Source: Mesostigma viride (taxonomy: Eukaryota; Streptophyta; Mesostigmatophyceae; Mesostigmatales; Mesostigmataceae). Taken from it: 64,000 nt of DNA. A model generated the notes under the pieces. That model was not told where the DNA came from, searched no databases, and worked only from the letters and a program-made list of their open reading frames with translations. Shown in pieces: positions 29,155 through 39,542 of the stretch (position 1 is the stretch's first letter; every line of letters starts with the position of its first letter). The position numbers were made by a program, and so were the translations under genes. The stretch spans positions 4,178,591-4,242,590 of the forward strand of contig RPFO01000156.1 in NCBI GenBank assembly GCA_009746045.1. Direction: 5' to 3'.

Positions 29155-32100
29155 TTAAAGTGTCGCCTGAACTAGACGAAGCTTGTCATACTGAGGCCTA
29201 GCCTTGGCATACAGCTTGGTCAAAGCATCTGAAATGTTATCATTGTCGCGAACATGGTACAGCGAAACAGCGTCACTATATTCTTTGGCACGAAGGAAGT
29301 CGAGCTTGCGCGTGCGCGCATAAGGATCAGCCAAAAAGTCAATCAGCGACTGCGAATCCGTGAAGATGGTGGTATCAACCTGTGGAATGACACGGCAAAA
29401 CTTCAAACACCACCGAAGAACCGCACGGAAATACATCAACTCCTCAGCAGTCTCGCAGAAGGCACGAGCCTCTGCAGTGTCACTACCCACATACACCCGC
29501 CGATGTAAGCGAGAAAACCACGCAAAGGGTGAAGGGGAAGATTCAGGGACATGGACAGTGGCAGAATTACTCAAAAGCACCACAGCGGCACAGCGCCCAC
29601 GGAGCTTAGAGATATTAGCACTATCCAAACTGCTATCACAATACGCGGACAAGTGAATAGGCCGCTCATAGTCCACCCCATGTAAGACCAACCCAGGGGA
29701 GGCAGAAATGTACTTACACATGACATTGCGGGAAAGAGAGCACATCAAGTCATCTGGCAACCGAGCAAGCACCGCCAAGTCAGGGGAGACGGTAGAGACC
29801 AGCCAGTTCAGCTTACCCCGCAGAGAACCACACTCAGCAGGCTGAATATACTGACTAGTAAGGGATGAAAGCTGAGTGATGAGCTCCTGAACATAGTCCC
29901 CCGCTGCACGCAGCTTCATCACATATCTGCCAGAGGCATCCTTGGTGAGCATAGTGTCGACGCCACAGAACTTGACATACTTGTCCAAGACGCGGCGAAT
30001 GACCTTGCCGACCGGGAAGTGCTGAGCAACAGTGGCACAAAACCAGTCTAGCCACGGTGTGGGGCCCATGCAGTCCACATCATCGACATGAATGAACACA
30101 AAAACTGGCTGCCCCTCCCATGAGCCAACAAACAGAGAGGGGTCCAGGTCATGATAGTACATGTGCATCACATCAAGCAAAAGACGCTCGAGGCAAAGGC
30201 GCCAAATCCGAGGACCTGTCACAGTACCGTCAACACCCTTCAAGAGACGGAGAAACTTCTTGCCCATGATAGGCTGCCACAAGGGAGGACAGCGCACATA
30301 CAAGCGGGTCGTGCCAGCCCACACATTCTCAGCGAGCTTGGGATCACCATTCAAAAAAGCTTTGCTGAAATCCATGAGGGCTGACTCATACGGAAGTCCC
30401 TTGTTGAGCTGGCCTAGGTAGAAGGACAGGACCATGCGCCAATTATCCTTGATCAACCCAGGTGCTGAGATGGCATTGTCCGGAAGATCACTAGTACCTG
30501 AAAATTCTAGGACCACCGGGCGAACAAAAGGCACCCTAGTTGTTGTGTCAGGCACCAACTTACGCTCCAAAGTCCACTTGTGGCGCAAAAGGCGAGCACC
30601 ACTGGGCACTTCATCAACCGGTTCAACAGCACGGTATGCAAGCCACCTTTCACCTGACGCAATAATGGCCTTAGTCCACCCATCTAGCCCCTCCTCCGTT
30701 TGACACTCCACGTCAGCATCATGGTAAGAGATAGGGCTTTGGGTAGCAACATCATGACGTCCAATGCCGAGACTAGCCAAGCTAGGACGTTTAGGAAGCA
30801 ACAACTGAGTTACCAACGGCACATCACTCTCACGGGCATAGTTCACGTGCCGAATGTTGCCTATGACAGCAACAAGTTGGCAGTCAGACATGACAGCATA
30901 GTCCTCAAGAGGCAGATCAGCATGCCCCTCCCGCCGCAAGCAGGTGGAGTTGACCCAGACATCCTCCCGTACAAGGAAGTTCTGACCAAGGATTGGTGGA
31001 CCACTATACCCTTCCACCACGCAAAACTCAACTAGCACCCCCATCACATTGACATCAATGACACCAAGGACAGGGAACTTCGTTGAGCCAGCAAAATCAG
31101 TCACACACTCCCAGTGCACTGAGGGTCTCACAGGATTGTAGTGCAGGGATGAGACAATGGAGGTTCTCGCCTGCGTATCTACCAACATCCTCATACCATG
31201 CTGATCACCCAGGGTACCAAATGCGGATACCATCGCTGCCTTGACGGGATTTTGCAAAGCGTCTGTAGGAGGTTTACGCATCAACCTTTCTACAGCAAGG
31301 GTGAGAAAGCCCTTACGGCTTGGGCGCTCAAGACAGGAACTGCCCTGAGTACTATCCCTACCAACGCAGGGATCCTCCCGACCAACGCCAGAAGGGGGGA
31401 GGTTAGGCAAGCTGTCGCGCAAGCTCTCTGCCTGTTCTACCCCTAGGGTGTGTAAGTGGTGTGCTACCACAGCAACATCATCATCATAGTCCCCACTCTG
31501 CAACTCCAACTCAGCTTCCCCACTAGGCGCGCTAGTACCACTGTCCCCTGCATTGTCACATACAGGAGCCGAAGAGGAAGGAGGAGTCACAGTGCTAGAG
31601 AGCCTGCTAGGGTCGGAGTACAACTCCAACACTCTAGACCAAGCCTCCACATCACGCATGTAGGGCTTCACCCTATTCCAAGCCATAGTGACCTCAGTGC
31701 CCTCATAGTCCACCACGCATTTACGCATAGCAGCATCACAAGAAATTACCTTGGCTGGACCAAGCCACCTGCCACGCTTACCCAGGGCACCTTCCTTGTG
31801 CAGCCAAACATCATGCCCCACACTGGGCTCATAAGCCCCACGTCGCCTATCCAACTGGACAAGGCGCTGAAAACGGGATGCTAGGTGGTCTTTGTACACA
31901 TCCACCACCACATCGTGATATTGGCCAAACTGCAAACCCTCGGCAGTCACCAACACCCCATCCTGTGTCGACATCAGCACACGGTTGTTCAAACTTCGAC
32001 ACACGGCAAGTGCCCACAAGAGCCGACTAGAGAATTCACTGTGTGGCATGTGGTCCCCACGTCGGGTAGCAAGCAGCTTAAACTCCTGTACCGCTCTCTC

Positions 32101-32793
32101 CGCTATCCCTTGTGACTCGTGGTCCTCACGCCCCACTGTTCCCACAAACTCATATCCAGGTTCCTTGGCAGCCCACTTGAATTGCTGATCAAACTGCATC
32201 CCTGTAACCATGCTAAACATGGAGTCCAACAGGTCTATCCCCTCAAGGAGGTCCCCAACATGCTGTGACTTGAGTGGGACAACTGAAACAAAATGGGAAA
32301 ATCTGTCTATTCCCAGCAAGTAGACAGCCTGGTCCTGGAACAAAATGTCACACACCAAGTGACCACGCTCAAGGGGTGGGTGTTTGACATGCCTACGTGC
32401 ACGCTTAGGCGCAGTGGACTGACACTGGTGACAACCACTGTACATGGACTGCACCGTGCTAGCCAACTTAGTCCCCGGTGCCAGTGCCCGTGCAAAACGG
32501 ATAGCGTGGGTCCCATGGCCTAACACATGATGCAAGCGTGCAGCAACAGCAGTCAAGGAAAGGACTTCACCTGGTGTGGCCAGTGACCCCCCATCGTCAC
32601 GGTCGACGTGCATGAGTCCAGCTTGCATAGTACCAGCATTACTGGTCGGTGGGGGTTCATGGTCCCGCGTTGCCGCAGGCGTAACAATGTCTGTGCACAA
32701 GCCGCTACGCAACACAGCAGCAATGCACGCAGCAGAATTGTTGTCTACACAACTACCCAGCTCATCACATGCAGCTAGATTAGTGGTAAACAC
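29155..32793 (-). CDS. Copia element 1 pol polyprotein (IN-PR-RT-RH)
   Basis: An intact frame of 1212 codons, beginning at a GTG; the frame stays open upstream across the gag stop, in -1 register to gag. Domains (rough residues): zinc-binding region LHHVLGHGTHAIRFAR with CHQC (85-125); integrase core VCDILFQ, MQFDQQFKW and GREDHESQGIAERAVQEFK (145-240); integrase C-terminal part GKRGRWLGPAKVI (330); linker; retropepsin-like region MLVDTQARTSIVSS to GPPILGQNFLVRE (540-620); copia RT with ALMDFSKAFLNGDPKLAENV and VFIHVDDVDCMG (790-920); RNase H with YCDSSLDSANISKLRG, DTAEARAF and FTDSQSLIDFL (1060-1180). It copies element RNA to DNA and inserts it. Odd points: protease lies after integrase, its DTG is DTQ, and the RT motif is HVDD. 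No stops, so possibly active. Confidence 0.85.
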   Translation of the reverse strand: MFTTNLAACDELGSCVDNNSAACIAAVLRSGLCTDIVTPAATRDHEPPPTSNAGTMQAGLMHVDRDDGGSLATPGEVLSLTAVAARLHHVLGHGTHAIRFARALAPGTKLASTVQSMYSGCHQCQSTAPKRARRHVKHPPLERGHLVCDILFQDQAVYLLGIDRFSHFVSVVPLKSQHVGDLLEGIDLLDSMFSMVTGMQFDQQFKWAAKEPGYEFVGTVGREDHESQGIAERAVQEFKLLATRRGDHMPHSEFSSRLLWALAVCRSLNNRVLMSTQDGVLVTAEGLQFGQYHDVVVDVYKDHLASRFQRLVQLDRRRGAYEPSVGHDVWLHKEGALGKRGRWLGPAKVISCDAAMRKCVVDYEGTEVTMAWNRVKPYMRDVEAWSRVLELYSDPSRLSSTVTPPSSSAPVCDNAGDSGTSAPSGEAELELQSGDYDDDVAVVAHHLHTLGVEQAESLRDSLPNLPPSGVGREDPCVGRDSTQGSSCLERPSRKGFLTLAVERLMRKPPTDALQNPVKAAMVSAFGTLGDQHGMRMLVDTQARTSIVSSLHYNPVRPSVHWECVTDFAGSTKFPVLGVIDVNVMGVLVEFCVVEGYSGPPILGQNFLVREDVWVNSTCLRREGHADLPLEDYAVMSDCQLVAVIGNIRHVNYARESDVPLVTQLLLPKRPSLASLGIGRHDVATQSPISYHDADVECQTEEGLDGWTKAIIASGERWLAYRAVEPVDEVPSGARLLRHKWTLERKLVPDTTTRVPFVRPVVLEFSGTSDLPDNAISAPGLIKDNWRMVLSFYLGQLNKGLPYESALMDFSKAFLNGDPKLAENVWAGTTRLYVRCPPLWQPIMGKKFLRLLKGVDGTVTGPRIWRLCLERLLLDVMHMYYHDLDPSLFVGSWEGQPVFVFIHVDDVDCMGPTPWLDWFCATVAQHFPVGKVIRRVLDKYVKFCGVDTMLTKDASGRYVMKLRAAGDYVQELITQLSSLTSQYIQPAECGSLRGKLNWLVSTVSPDLAVLARLPDDLMCSLSRNVMCKYISASPGLVLHGVDYERPIHLSAYCDSSLDSANISKLRGRCAAVVLLSNSATVHVPESSPSPFAWFSRLHRRVYVGSDTAEARAFCETAEELMYFRAVLRWCLKFCRVIPQVDTTIFTDSQSLIDFLADPYARTRKLDFLRAKEYSDAVSLYHVRDNDNISDALTKLYAKARPQYDKLRLVQATL

Positions 32794-32816
32794 ATCATCG
32801 TCCCAACATGGGCTAT

Positions 32817-34043
32817 CTAGTTTGCTGCAGAGGGAGCAGGGACAGGCACATGAGTGTTAGCAGGTGTGGCCTGGGTGTTCCCCTGCCTCTGCCATTTGTT
32901 CCACTTGGCCTTCTTGGGCCGCATGTTGCCAGCCGGCTTGGGCGGGCGCTTCTTGCCCTGCGGACCGCGTGTGTGCTTGCAGTCCTTGGCGAAGTGCCCT
33001 GGCTGGTGGCAGGCGCCACACAGCCGCACATTCGGACCAGCCTTCGTGTTGGCTGGGCAATCCGACCACACATGCCCGGTGCCCTGGCATCGGCCACACT
33101 TCTCTTCACCTGCACCATGAATTCTTGCAATGGGCGCTGCAGCAGAGGAAAGAGGGTCAGAAATGCCCGCTGCCACCAATGCCTTGGCGGCAGCCGGCAC
33201 AGCAACAGAATTGCGAATAATCTGGAAAGCCTCTGCCCTATTTGCTAGCTTGTCGACAGTCAGTGTTCCCGACATGCCCTGGAGGGCGGACTCAGACAGG
33301 CTACCAGACATGATGCCCTTTGCCAGAAACATTACCACCGAGAAGGCGTCACCTGGCGAGCAGGACGACAACGCCAGTTTCTGCTCGTAGTCGAGCGTTG
33401 CCTGGCTGATGTCTACCTTCCGATTCAGATCAAACTTTAGAATACTCACTGCATCTGCGACGAGGCGCATTAGCCCCGTCTTCAGGAGATTCTTCTCAAG
33501 GCTAGCCATGAATTCTTCCCAGCTCCGGTCCTCCTTGTAGGCTATCTCGATCAGGTCGGATACGACCTTGTAACCCTCGGTGGCCAGCCGATTGCGCCTC
33601 AGCAATTCGATAGGCTTGGCTACCATGTCTTGGACATCACTGTGCCACTTGCGCAGGTTCAAAATAAACTGTTCTTTCACCTTCTCTGATGGCTCAGGAG
33701 CCGCTGGAATCGGCGCAGGAATTCGCTCCTCGATCACCTTTTGCTCCTTCATCCAGAGGATGCGGGCAGCACGGTCTAGGCTTGCAGTGCGCAGCCCAGC
33801 CGCCTGTGATCCACTTGGCAGCTCCGCTGCACGGGCAGCTGCAGGTGCAGTTTCCTCCGCCGCAGTGTCCACCACTGCGGGGCTATCCTGCTTGGCAAAT
33901 TCTTCGTTCAGATTCCTCTGAATCTCGCTCGCGGTGGGCTTGCGAAGTGTGCCCACGCCCTTCGAGCCCAGGGCTCCGAGATTCGGCAGCTTGATTTTGT
34001 GTTTGATTTTCGACGACGGCGTTGTCAGGCCCGTCCGGAACAT
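32817..34043 (-). CDS. Copia element 1 gag
   Basis: Structural protein that packages element RNA. From the likely start MFRTGLTTPSSKIKHKIKL (34043) the frame runs 408 codons: an Ala/Glu-rich region, a helical capsid-like part (RLVADAVSILKFDLNRKVDI, DYEQKLALSSCSPGDAFSVV), and two zinc knuckles, CGRCQGTGHVWSDC and CGACHQPGHFAKDC, then a basic KKRPPKPAGNMRPKKAKW tail. The frame is open upstream through the LTR to 34331 and into the inserted transposon, but that part is probably not gag. It stops 24 bp before the first listed codon of pol; pol is open in the -1 frame across the stop (GCAGCAAACTAG), so a -1 shift may link them. Confidence 0.85.
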   Translation of the reverse strand: MFRTGLTTPSSKIKHKIKLPNLGALGSKGVGTLRKPTASEIQRNLNEEFAKQDSPAVVDTAAEETAPAAARAAELPSGSQAAGLRTASLDRAARILWMKEQKVIEERIPAPIPAAPEPSEKVKEQFILNLRKWHSDVQDMVAKPIELLRRNRLATEGYKVVSDLIEIAYKEDRSWEEFMASLEKNLLKTGLMRLVADAVSILKFDLNRKVDISQATLDYEQKLALSSCSPGDAFSVVMFLAKGIMSGSLSESALQGMSGTLTVDKLANRAEAFQIIRNSVAVPAAAKALVAAGISDPLSSAAAPIARIHGAGEEKCGRCQGTGHVWSDCPANTKAGPNVRLCGACHQPGHFAKDCKHTRGPQGKKRPPKPAGNMRPKKAKWNKWQRQGNTQATPANTHVPVPAPSAAN

Positions 34044-34070
34044 TTTTGAAAATGTTCTTTCTTGAGTACA

Positions 34071-36757
34071 AGTTGCAATAATGTGTTTTGGATACCAACG
34101 CTCTTCGTCGAGAGGCAAGTGCTTTGGTGCTACGCAGAGGAACACGCAGGCCGCTACCTCGTCCGCCGTCACGTTGCATTTATTTCTCATTAACACTCCG
34201 TCTGTAATTACGGGCGTGGCCCGTATTACGGGCGTGGCCCGTAATGGAGGCATGGTTACTCTATTGGTGGTTACTATTGAACTAATTGTCAGAATGCGCT
34301 TTTTATTGGATAGGATGAAAGCTGACTTCAAGGCCTAAAAGAATATCTAATTTTCACGGCCACCCCATGTCAGATGCTCCGTGGCCACCCCATGGAAAAA
34401 GGTGCTTTTTTGGACTTTCTTGGGCTTGCAATCGGACCGCCGAATGCCAACAACGGTGCAGATGCAGGCAAATGCTAGCAACGTCGGCTGCAGAAGGAGA
34501 CTGTCTTTTCGTCACGACTGCTTCGGTCGCGATGTCGTATGCCGAGGTATCCTCGGGTGCTCCTAATCTTGGCACTGGCGATGAACTGTCCGCAGTCCTT
34601 GATGGTTGGGCTGTGAGCCTCGGCTTTAAATCAGGATTTTTGGCGGCCGTGTTGGGCGATTGATTGATCAAGACAACTTTATCACGTAGGGTCCTGCTTG
34701 GTCGAAGGAGCAAGGAGCAGCAAGGAATTCAGATTTCACTCGAGGCGATGGGTAGCGAACCTTACGTAGTGGGAGAAGACCTCGCCCGGCCAGGCAGTGT
34801 CGCTGAGGTTATGTACTTCATGCTCAAGAAAAGGTGGCCCGTGGAGGACGGGACCTTCAGTAGCTAGTGCGCGCTTCATGATTCCGGGTGTCGAGGCGTG
34901 TGAAGATTACCTGCATCCGGCTGGGAGAAGGTTTATGGCAACTTTTGGTTTGTAAATCTGCCAGTTTTTATCACATGTGATCACGGCACATGGCCGGTGT
35001 GACTTCAAGGCAGGTTACTGCATAATGCTAAGCTCTGCGCGCGGCTGCGCCCCGTTGCGTAAACGTGGGTGCTTTCTCTAAGATGCATGACAGTTCCGGC
35101 TGCTACGTTGCCCATGTCACAAGCAAGCCTTGCAAGACGGTCCCCCAAAGCGAGGTAGAGGTTTAGAGAACTGGGTATGGGTGTCCATTCATGCTTGTAT
35201 ACATATCTTGCCTGATGCTAGCTATTCATGTGCTACCTTAACAGCAACACCTTGTCATAAACTCTGATAATTGAATAGGTATTTGGGCATGGTTTGCGAA
35301 GTTAAGCGCTTGGAAGTTCACAACTGTCATTATAATGCATGAACCGCTTGCGTGTTTGTATATAGAGGCTGTGGATTCCTCGTAGTAACATGCAATACCC
35401 ATGGCAGGCTATTACTGCCTGCAGTGCTTTGCGACAGCCCCAGCCGTGCATGTGTGTGTGCGGTCCCTTGGGGAGCATGCCGTGCCTTGCCATGCTAACC
35501 GTATCGCGGGCAAACCTCGCAAGGCCCGAAAGATACTTGCGGTTAATCGATGTTCCCGGACATTCATGGTATGCACGTGGCCATGAGTTTCTCAGGCTAT
35601 ATTGTTGCGTCGTATGCGTTTGCCTGCCAGACAGGCACATACGATGATTAGGATGATGATATGGCGATGCCTTTCTTTTCAACATTTTCAGAATGTGGAC
35701 TTGCACCACGTCGTGGATTTACATGTGTTGCCGTCTTATGCATTGACAGTTGTGCTGGACGACGAGCGGTGGGTTATTATCTATGCATTTGTTTATATAG
35801 CATGGTGCATGCTATGAGCTGGCCCCTCATAACAAGTGCCCTATATTTGATAGCTTCAGTAATCATATTTCTTGTAAAATAGCATCATCCTATGTGTCCA
35901 TTTCAACACCATATCATTTCAAAATAGAGAGGATGTGCCATGACACCATACTAGACGGCCATGCCACATGCACGGCGCATTTGACCCATAGCATGGTGCA
36001 CCTATGGGTTGAACCCTCATTGTGCCCTACATTTGATAGCTTTAGTAAAATATTTCTTGTGCAAAAGCATGTCCTATGTGCCCATTTCATCACCATATCA
36101 TCCTCTAATAATGAGAGGATGTGCCATGGTACCACAGATGGCCATGCCACATGAATGGCACACCCAAAGGCTAGAATGGAGCATTCTAGTTCTTATTACG
36201 GGTGTCACCCGTAATGGTTTGAGTGCCTAGATATTTGGAAGCTTGTGCATGATTGATGCTGAATTTCTCACCAAGCGTCCATTATGTAGTGTACTTTTGG
36301 GTTTAGGAGGTTTTTGGTGCCCTCAACTTTATCATCATACCCCAATTTAGAACCATCTCATCACCCCTTTTTTGTTAACGTTTGTAGCCAAACCCCCTCA
36401 GATGGCAACGTGCAATTCACCAATATTTGTTATCCAAAAAAAATATTTAAAATATATTCAAATAGCCCAGCATTGGATCTCGGATCCCATCGAACCGTTT
36501 TTCCAGATTCGGCGCGACGCTCCGGCGCCCGCATTTGGCGCGATTCTGCATTCTACGAAAAATTACGGGCCACACCCGTTATAAGTTCACAGACGGAGTG
36601 TTAACTTATCATCGTGCATTGGACTTGCTTAACATAGTCCGAGATTCCTCGGCGCGACGCTAGATGCCGTTCACAAGATTCCGTCGCAGCAAAGATGCTG
36701 ACGGCGCGGCGTCCACACTAGGATTTAGGGTACTGAGTAGAACTACACAGTACAACT
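34071..36757 (-). repeat. 5' LTR of copia element 1, interrupted
   Basis: 34071-34193 and 36605-36757 together give the 276-bp LTR. TTAA (34190-34193 and 36601-36604) flanks the 2407-bp insert between them. The LTR would hold the element promoter. The insertion lies just upstream of a possible ATG in the LTR and probably alters transcription of this copy. Confidence 0.9.
34194..36600. mobile_element. 2.4-kb TTAA-flanked transposon, non-autonomous
   Basis: Ends are CACTCCGTCTGT and ACAGACGGAGTG, a perfect 12-bp inverted repeat, extended by ACGGGCGTGGCCCGTAAT and its diverged inverse (ATTACGGGCCACACCCGT). The host TTAA is duplicated, and the empty site is seen in the other LTR (28582-28585). 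TTAA choice and the CAC start are piggyBac-type. No transposase is inside. Plus-strand frames at 34367-34663 (SYAEVSSGAPNLGTGDELSA) and 34664-34867 are adjacent and could be remnants of a captured gene, but are unrecognised. 35818-36180 holds two ~180-bp tandem copies containing GAGAGGATGTGCCATG. Confidence 0.85.
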
Positions 36758-36939
36758 TAGGTGTGGCTACAGGGGGCGTGAATTATTCTACTAAATTCTA
36801 CTTATTTGAACTAAAGATACTAAAACATACTATTCTCAACTACTTTGAACTTGGAATGCCGAAATCCTATTGGACCCAACTTGAGGCATGAACACAACTT
36901 AAGCCGACCCAACTTAAGGCGTGAATGACTGTACATATT

Positions 36940-37665
36940 GTCCAAAAACCAAATGTCCTCATTTGAGGACATAGTCCTCGTTTGAGACGGGGGGGGTCAG
37001 GGGCGCGGTTTTGGCGCCAAATTTGGTCCTAGGGTCACTTGGTGGGTTTTGGCGCGAAACTGGGATAGGTACTGAGCGCGCCAAGCCCCTGGGGTCGACA
37101 GGGGTCGACCGTACCTGGAAAATATGAGGCGACGAAAAGTACCTACAATAGCAAGAACATCGCAATGCAATCGAGTGTTTTGTCGAGTGGCGGCTATGGG
37201 GTCGTGCCAGTTCCGAGGCTTGCCTGAATGTTATAGGGCATTATTTTGCCCCGGACGAAGACAGAATTTTAGATCGTAATCTAGTGATTTCGAAGATGCT
37301 ATTCTTCACGTGCAGGTGCTTTGTATACGTCGAAAATTTTGTTCATGAACGGATTTTGGCATTGTTGAAGAAAATCTGAGAGCTACGTAGATCGCATGAT
37401 AGGTCAGTTCGCAGTTCGGTTTTACAATTTCTTTTTCCGCCCAGGCGCTGCGGATATCGCGAGTATGGGTTATGGTACGCTTCTGGGCTTATGGGCGACA
37501 TGGGGAGAAGAGGGACCTGGGCAGTTGCATGCGTCAAAGAGTCTCTATTTTTTCGTCGTGATGTCGCAGTCGCGCCTGGCGAAAACCAGGGCGAGCGCGA
37601 GCCATATTTTTCTTTTGCCGCAAGGCTGGGTGCTTCCCACGCGTCACCGTCCTTTAATATATATT
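36940..37665. repeat. Dispersed ~700-bp repeat, copy B (MULE end)
   Basis: Matches 5080-5930 nearly throughout, without the 109-bp LINE insert. It begins 9 bp after the outer transposon of the nest. No transposase accompanies it here. Confidence 0.75.
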
Positions 37666-39542
37666 TCTTGAGCTGGCCCGCGCAGCTGGCGGCCTGGGCG
37701 CACGTCAAGAGCAAGGTTCCGACTGTCATTCTCAACCGCATCGTTCTAAGTAAGCGTGTTAAGCGGATTGTAACCTATAACTCTCGCAGACGTGATAATT
37801 CCGGTTGCTTTCAATGCCCAACTTCGTGGTTTTGATTACGTTTATGTCCGGGGAATAACGGAAGTTTGCTGGGCAGTACTTTCTTTTCCCGCTGCGTCAC
37901 TGAAAAGGTAAACGGCCTTGCGTTATCAAAACAGCAGCGACTAGAAGTCGCTGTGCTTAATTGCGATGTGGTAGTTTGATTCAACACATATACTGCCTTG
38001 TTGCTGAGAAGTTTTTCAAGGCTTGCTGGTATGTTGCCCATATGTTTCTAATGCTTCAACTCATGTCCAAGTGATCAAGACTGGCTTGGAAACTTGAGCT
38101 TGTCATGTTTACATCGTGCTTGTGTTACAACTTATGCCTCTTTGCAGTATATGTTTCACATATAACGTAAGGGTTCAGCATCATGGTTTAGCACCGTGGT
38201 GGCAGCCGAGCCTCTACCAACGATCATGGACCTAACCTTGGCGAGTATTTGCTTCATATTTCACTCGTTGGACTGAGCTAGCTTTACACCTGCTGTATGG
38301 CCTGCACCATGGTCCCTGGTTGCCAGTTACATTTTGTCCCCCCACCCTGGCAGGCTGCAGGGTCTAGGACTGCGAGGGTGTAACATAGACATGTTGTGGG
38401 CACCCTGGGTGCATTTTCAGGGCCAGCCATGACCTGGCCATGCCTTCTTTCTTGGCATATTGTTGACTTGAGTGCTATTTGGTCACTCGCGCAGCGACCC
38501 CCCTGCATTCATAAATCGTAAACAATTATACAATGAGCATATTTCATGGATGTTAAGCATTGCAACTCTTGAACATATCATAAATGAACATGGTTCCATA
38601 CCGTACCCATGGATGTGTTGACATGTGTTAGTTATTACAAGTGGTATCCATGCTTAAAAATGTCCTCATTTGAGGACATTTTCTTGGTGATTAGACAATA
38701 TGTGGCTTTAGGCGGCAAAATACGCAAGCTCCGTCCCCTGGCGCGCGAAGAAGTGAGGACGTCCCCGCCTGAAAAGCGCGAATCTGCGCGAATGCAACCT
38801 TTCGATTCCAATTACCCTGATTTGCACGGACTGCGGTACATCAGTACTGTAGCATGCAGGGCGCGGCACATCATGACGGCACTTTTGTGGTACTGTATCA
38901 GTAATTCTGACAGGCACCCATTAGAAGTCCAGTGGCTTCCGTGGTCTAGTAAGGCTCCGTTTTAGCCACTGACATCTTGATACCCTAGGCTTAGCAGGGA
39001 TTACCTACTGGCTATATTTGGAATAAACGTACACCTATTTACCTGGAAATTCTGACAGGCACTCACGCACTGTGTCGCGGATGGCTGGCTGCACCCGGCG
39101 GGCTCGGGCACTTGTATCGCCGCCGGCCCGCCCTTCTCACAAAATCATGAAAAGATTCCTGGTCAGTGGGGAAGCGCCCGCGTGTGCAAACACACGGGCC
39201 CGAAGCACGCCAGACAGGTCCCCTATAGGGTAGAGAGCTTAGACTAGTAGTTGTTGTAGATAGCTGTTGTAGATAGATGTTGTAGATAGATTAGACCGGT
39301 AGGACTGTTTGCACCCATCCATCCATCCATCCGGGTAAATGCTCCGTGACTCCCCAACGGGTCCCCCAAAAACATCCTCCCCAGCGCGCGTGGGCAAATC
39401 GCAAATCACGCCAAGGTGTGGTAAAAAAGCGGGCATAGGTGTCACGTCCTAAACTTCTACCACCACCTCTACCTCTACCCGGCCTAACCCAACCTAAATT
39501 AGTCAGGCCACCTCTACTCAATCCCCTAGCGAAAGACGAACG
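37666..39542. other. No gene seen; scraps of repeats
   Basis: At 38657-38678 the palindrome AATGTCCTCATTTGAGGACA is the same sequence that starts repeat copies A and B, so 36950-38680 may be one non-autonomous element. 38708-38830 resembles 22215-22340. At 39240-39300 GTTGTAGATAGA repeats. 39315-39370 (CATCCATCCATC, CTCCGTGACTCCCCAACGGG) resembles a LINE 3' UTR. The frame 37640-37835 (WAHVKSKVPTVILNRIVLSK) is not recognised. Confidence 0.5.

Larger units (their letters stand above)
28462..36757 (-). mobile_element. Copia element 1, complete, minus strand
   Basis: A full Ty1/copia-type retrotransposon: two 276-bp LTRs, gag, pol, a purine tract next to the 3' LTR, and a 5-bp duplication TAGGT at 28457-28461 and 36758-36762. 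LTR ends are AGTT...AACT, not TG...CA. The upstream LTR contains a later 2.4-kb TTAA-flanked insertion. Once that is removed the two LTRs are the same length and I see no differences, so the element is recent. Confidence 0.9.
23225..36780 (-). mobile_element. piggyBac-like transposon, interrupted twice
   Basis: The terminal repeats are CACGTCCCCTGTAG (23225-23238) and CTACAGGGGGCGTG (36767-36780). Inside each lies a palindrome CTCAGTCCTAAAAATAGG plus ACTGAG (23242 and 28412 regions). TTAA precedes the left end (23221-23224), but the right end is followed by AATT, so the expected TTAA duplication is imperfect. Removing the LINE (23642-25530) and copia element (28462-36757 plus one TAGGT) leaves about 3.3 kb holding one transposase gene. 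Confidence 0.6.
23151..36931. mobile_element. Outermost transposon of the nest, CAGTCATTCACGCC ends
   Basis: CAGTCATTCACGCCTTAAGT at 23151 is matched exactly by ACTTAAGGCGTGAATGACTG ending at 36931, and both ends touch TA (23149-23150 and 36932-36933). About 75 bp at the left and 150 bp at the right belong to this layer. The rest is later insertions (piggyBac-like, LINE, copia and a TTAA element). Family resemblance to the MITEs at 22034 and 22931 suggests a MITE or small Tc1/mariner-type element. No transposase of its own is present. Confidence 0.65.
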
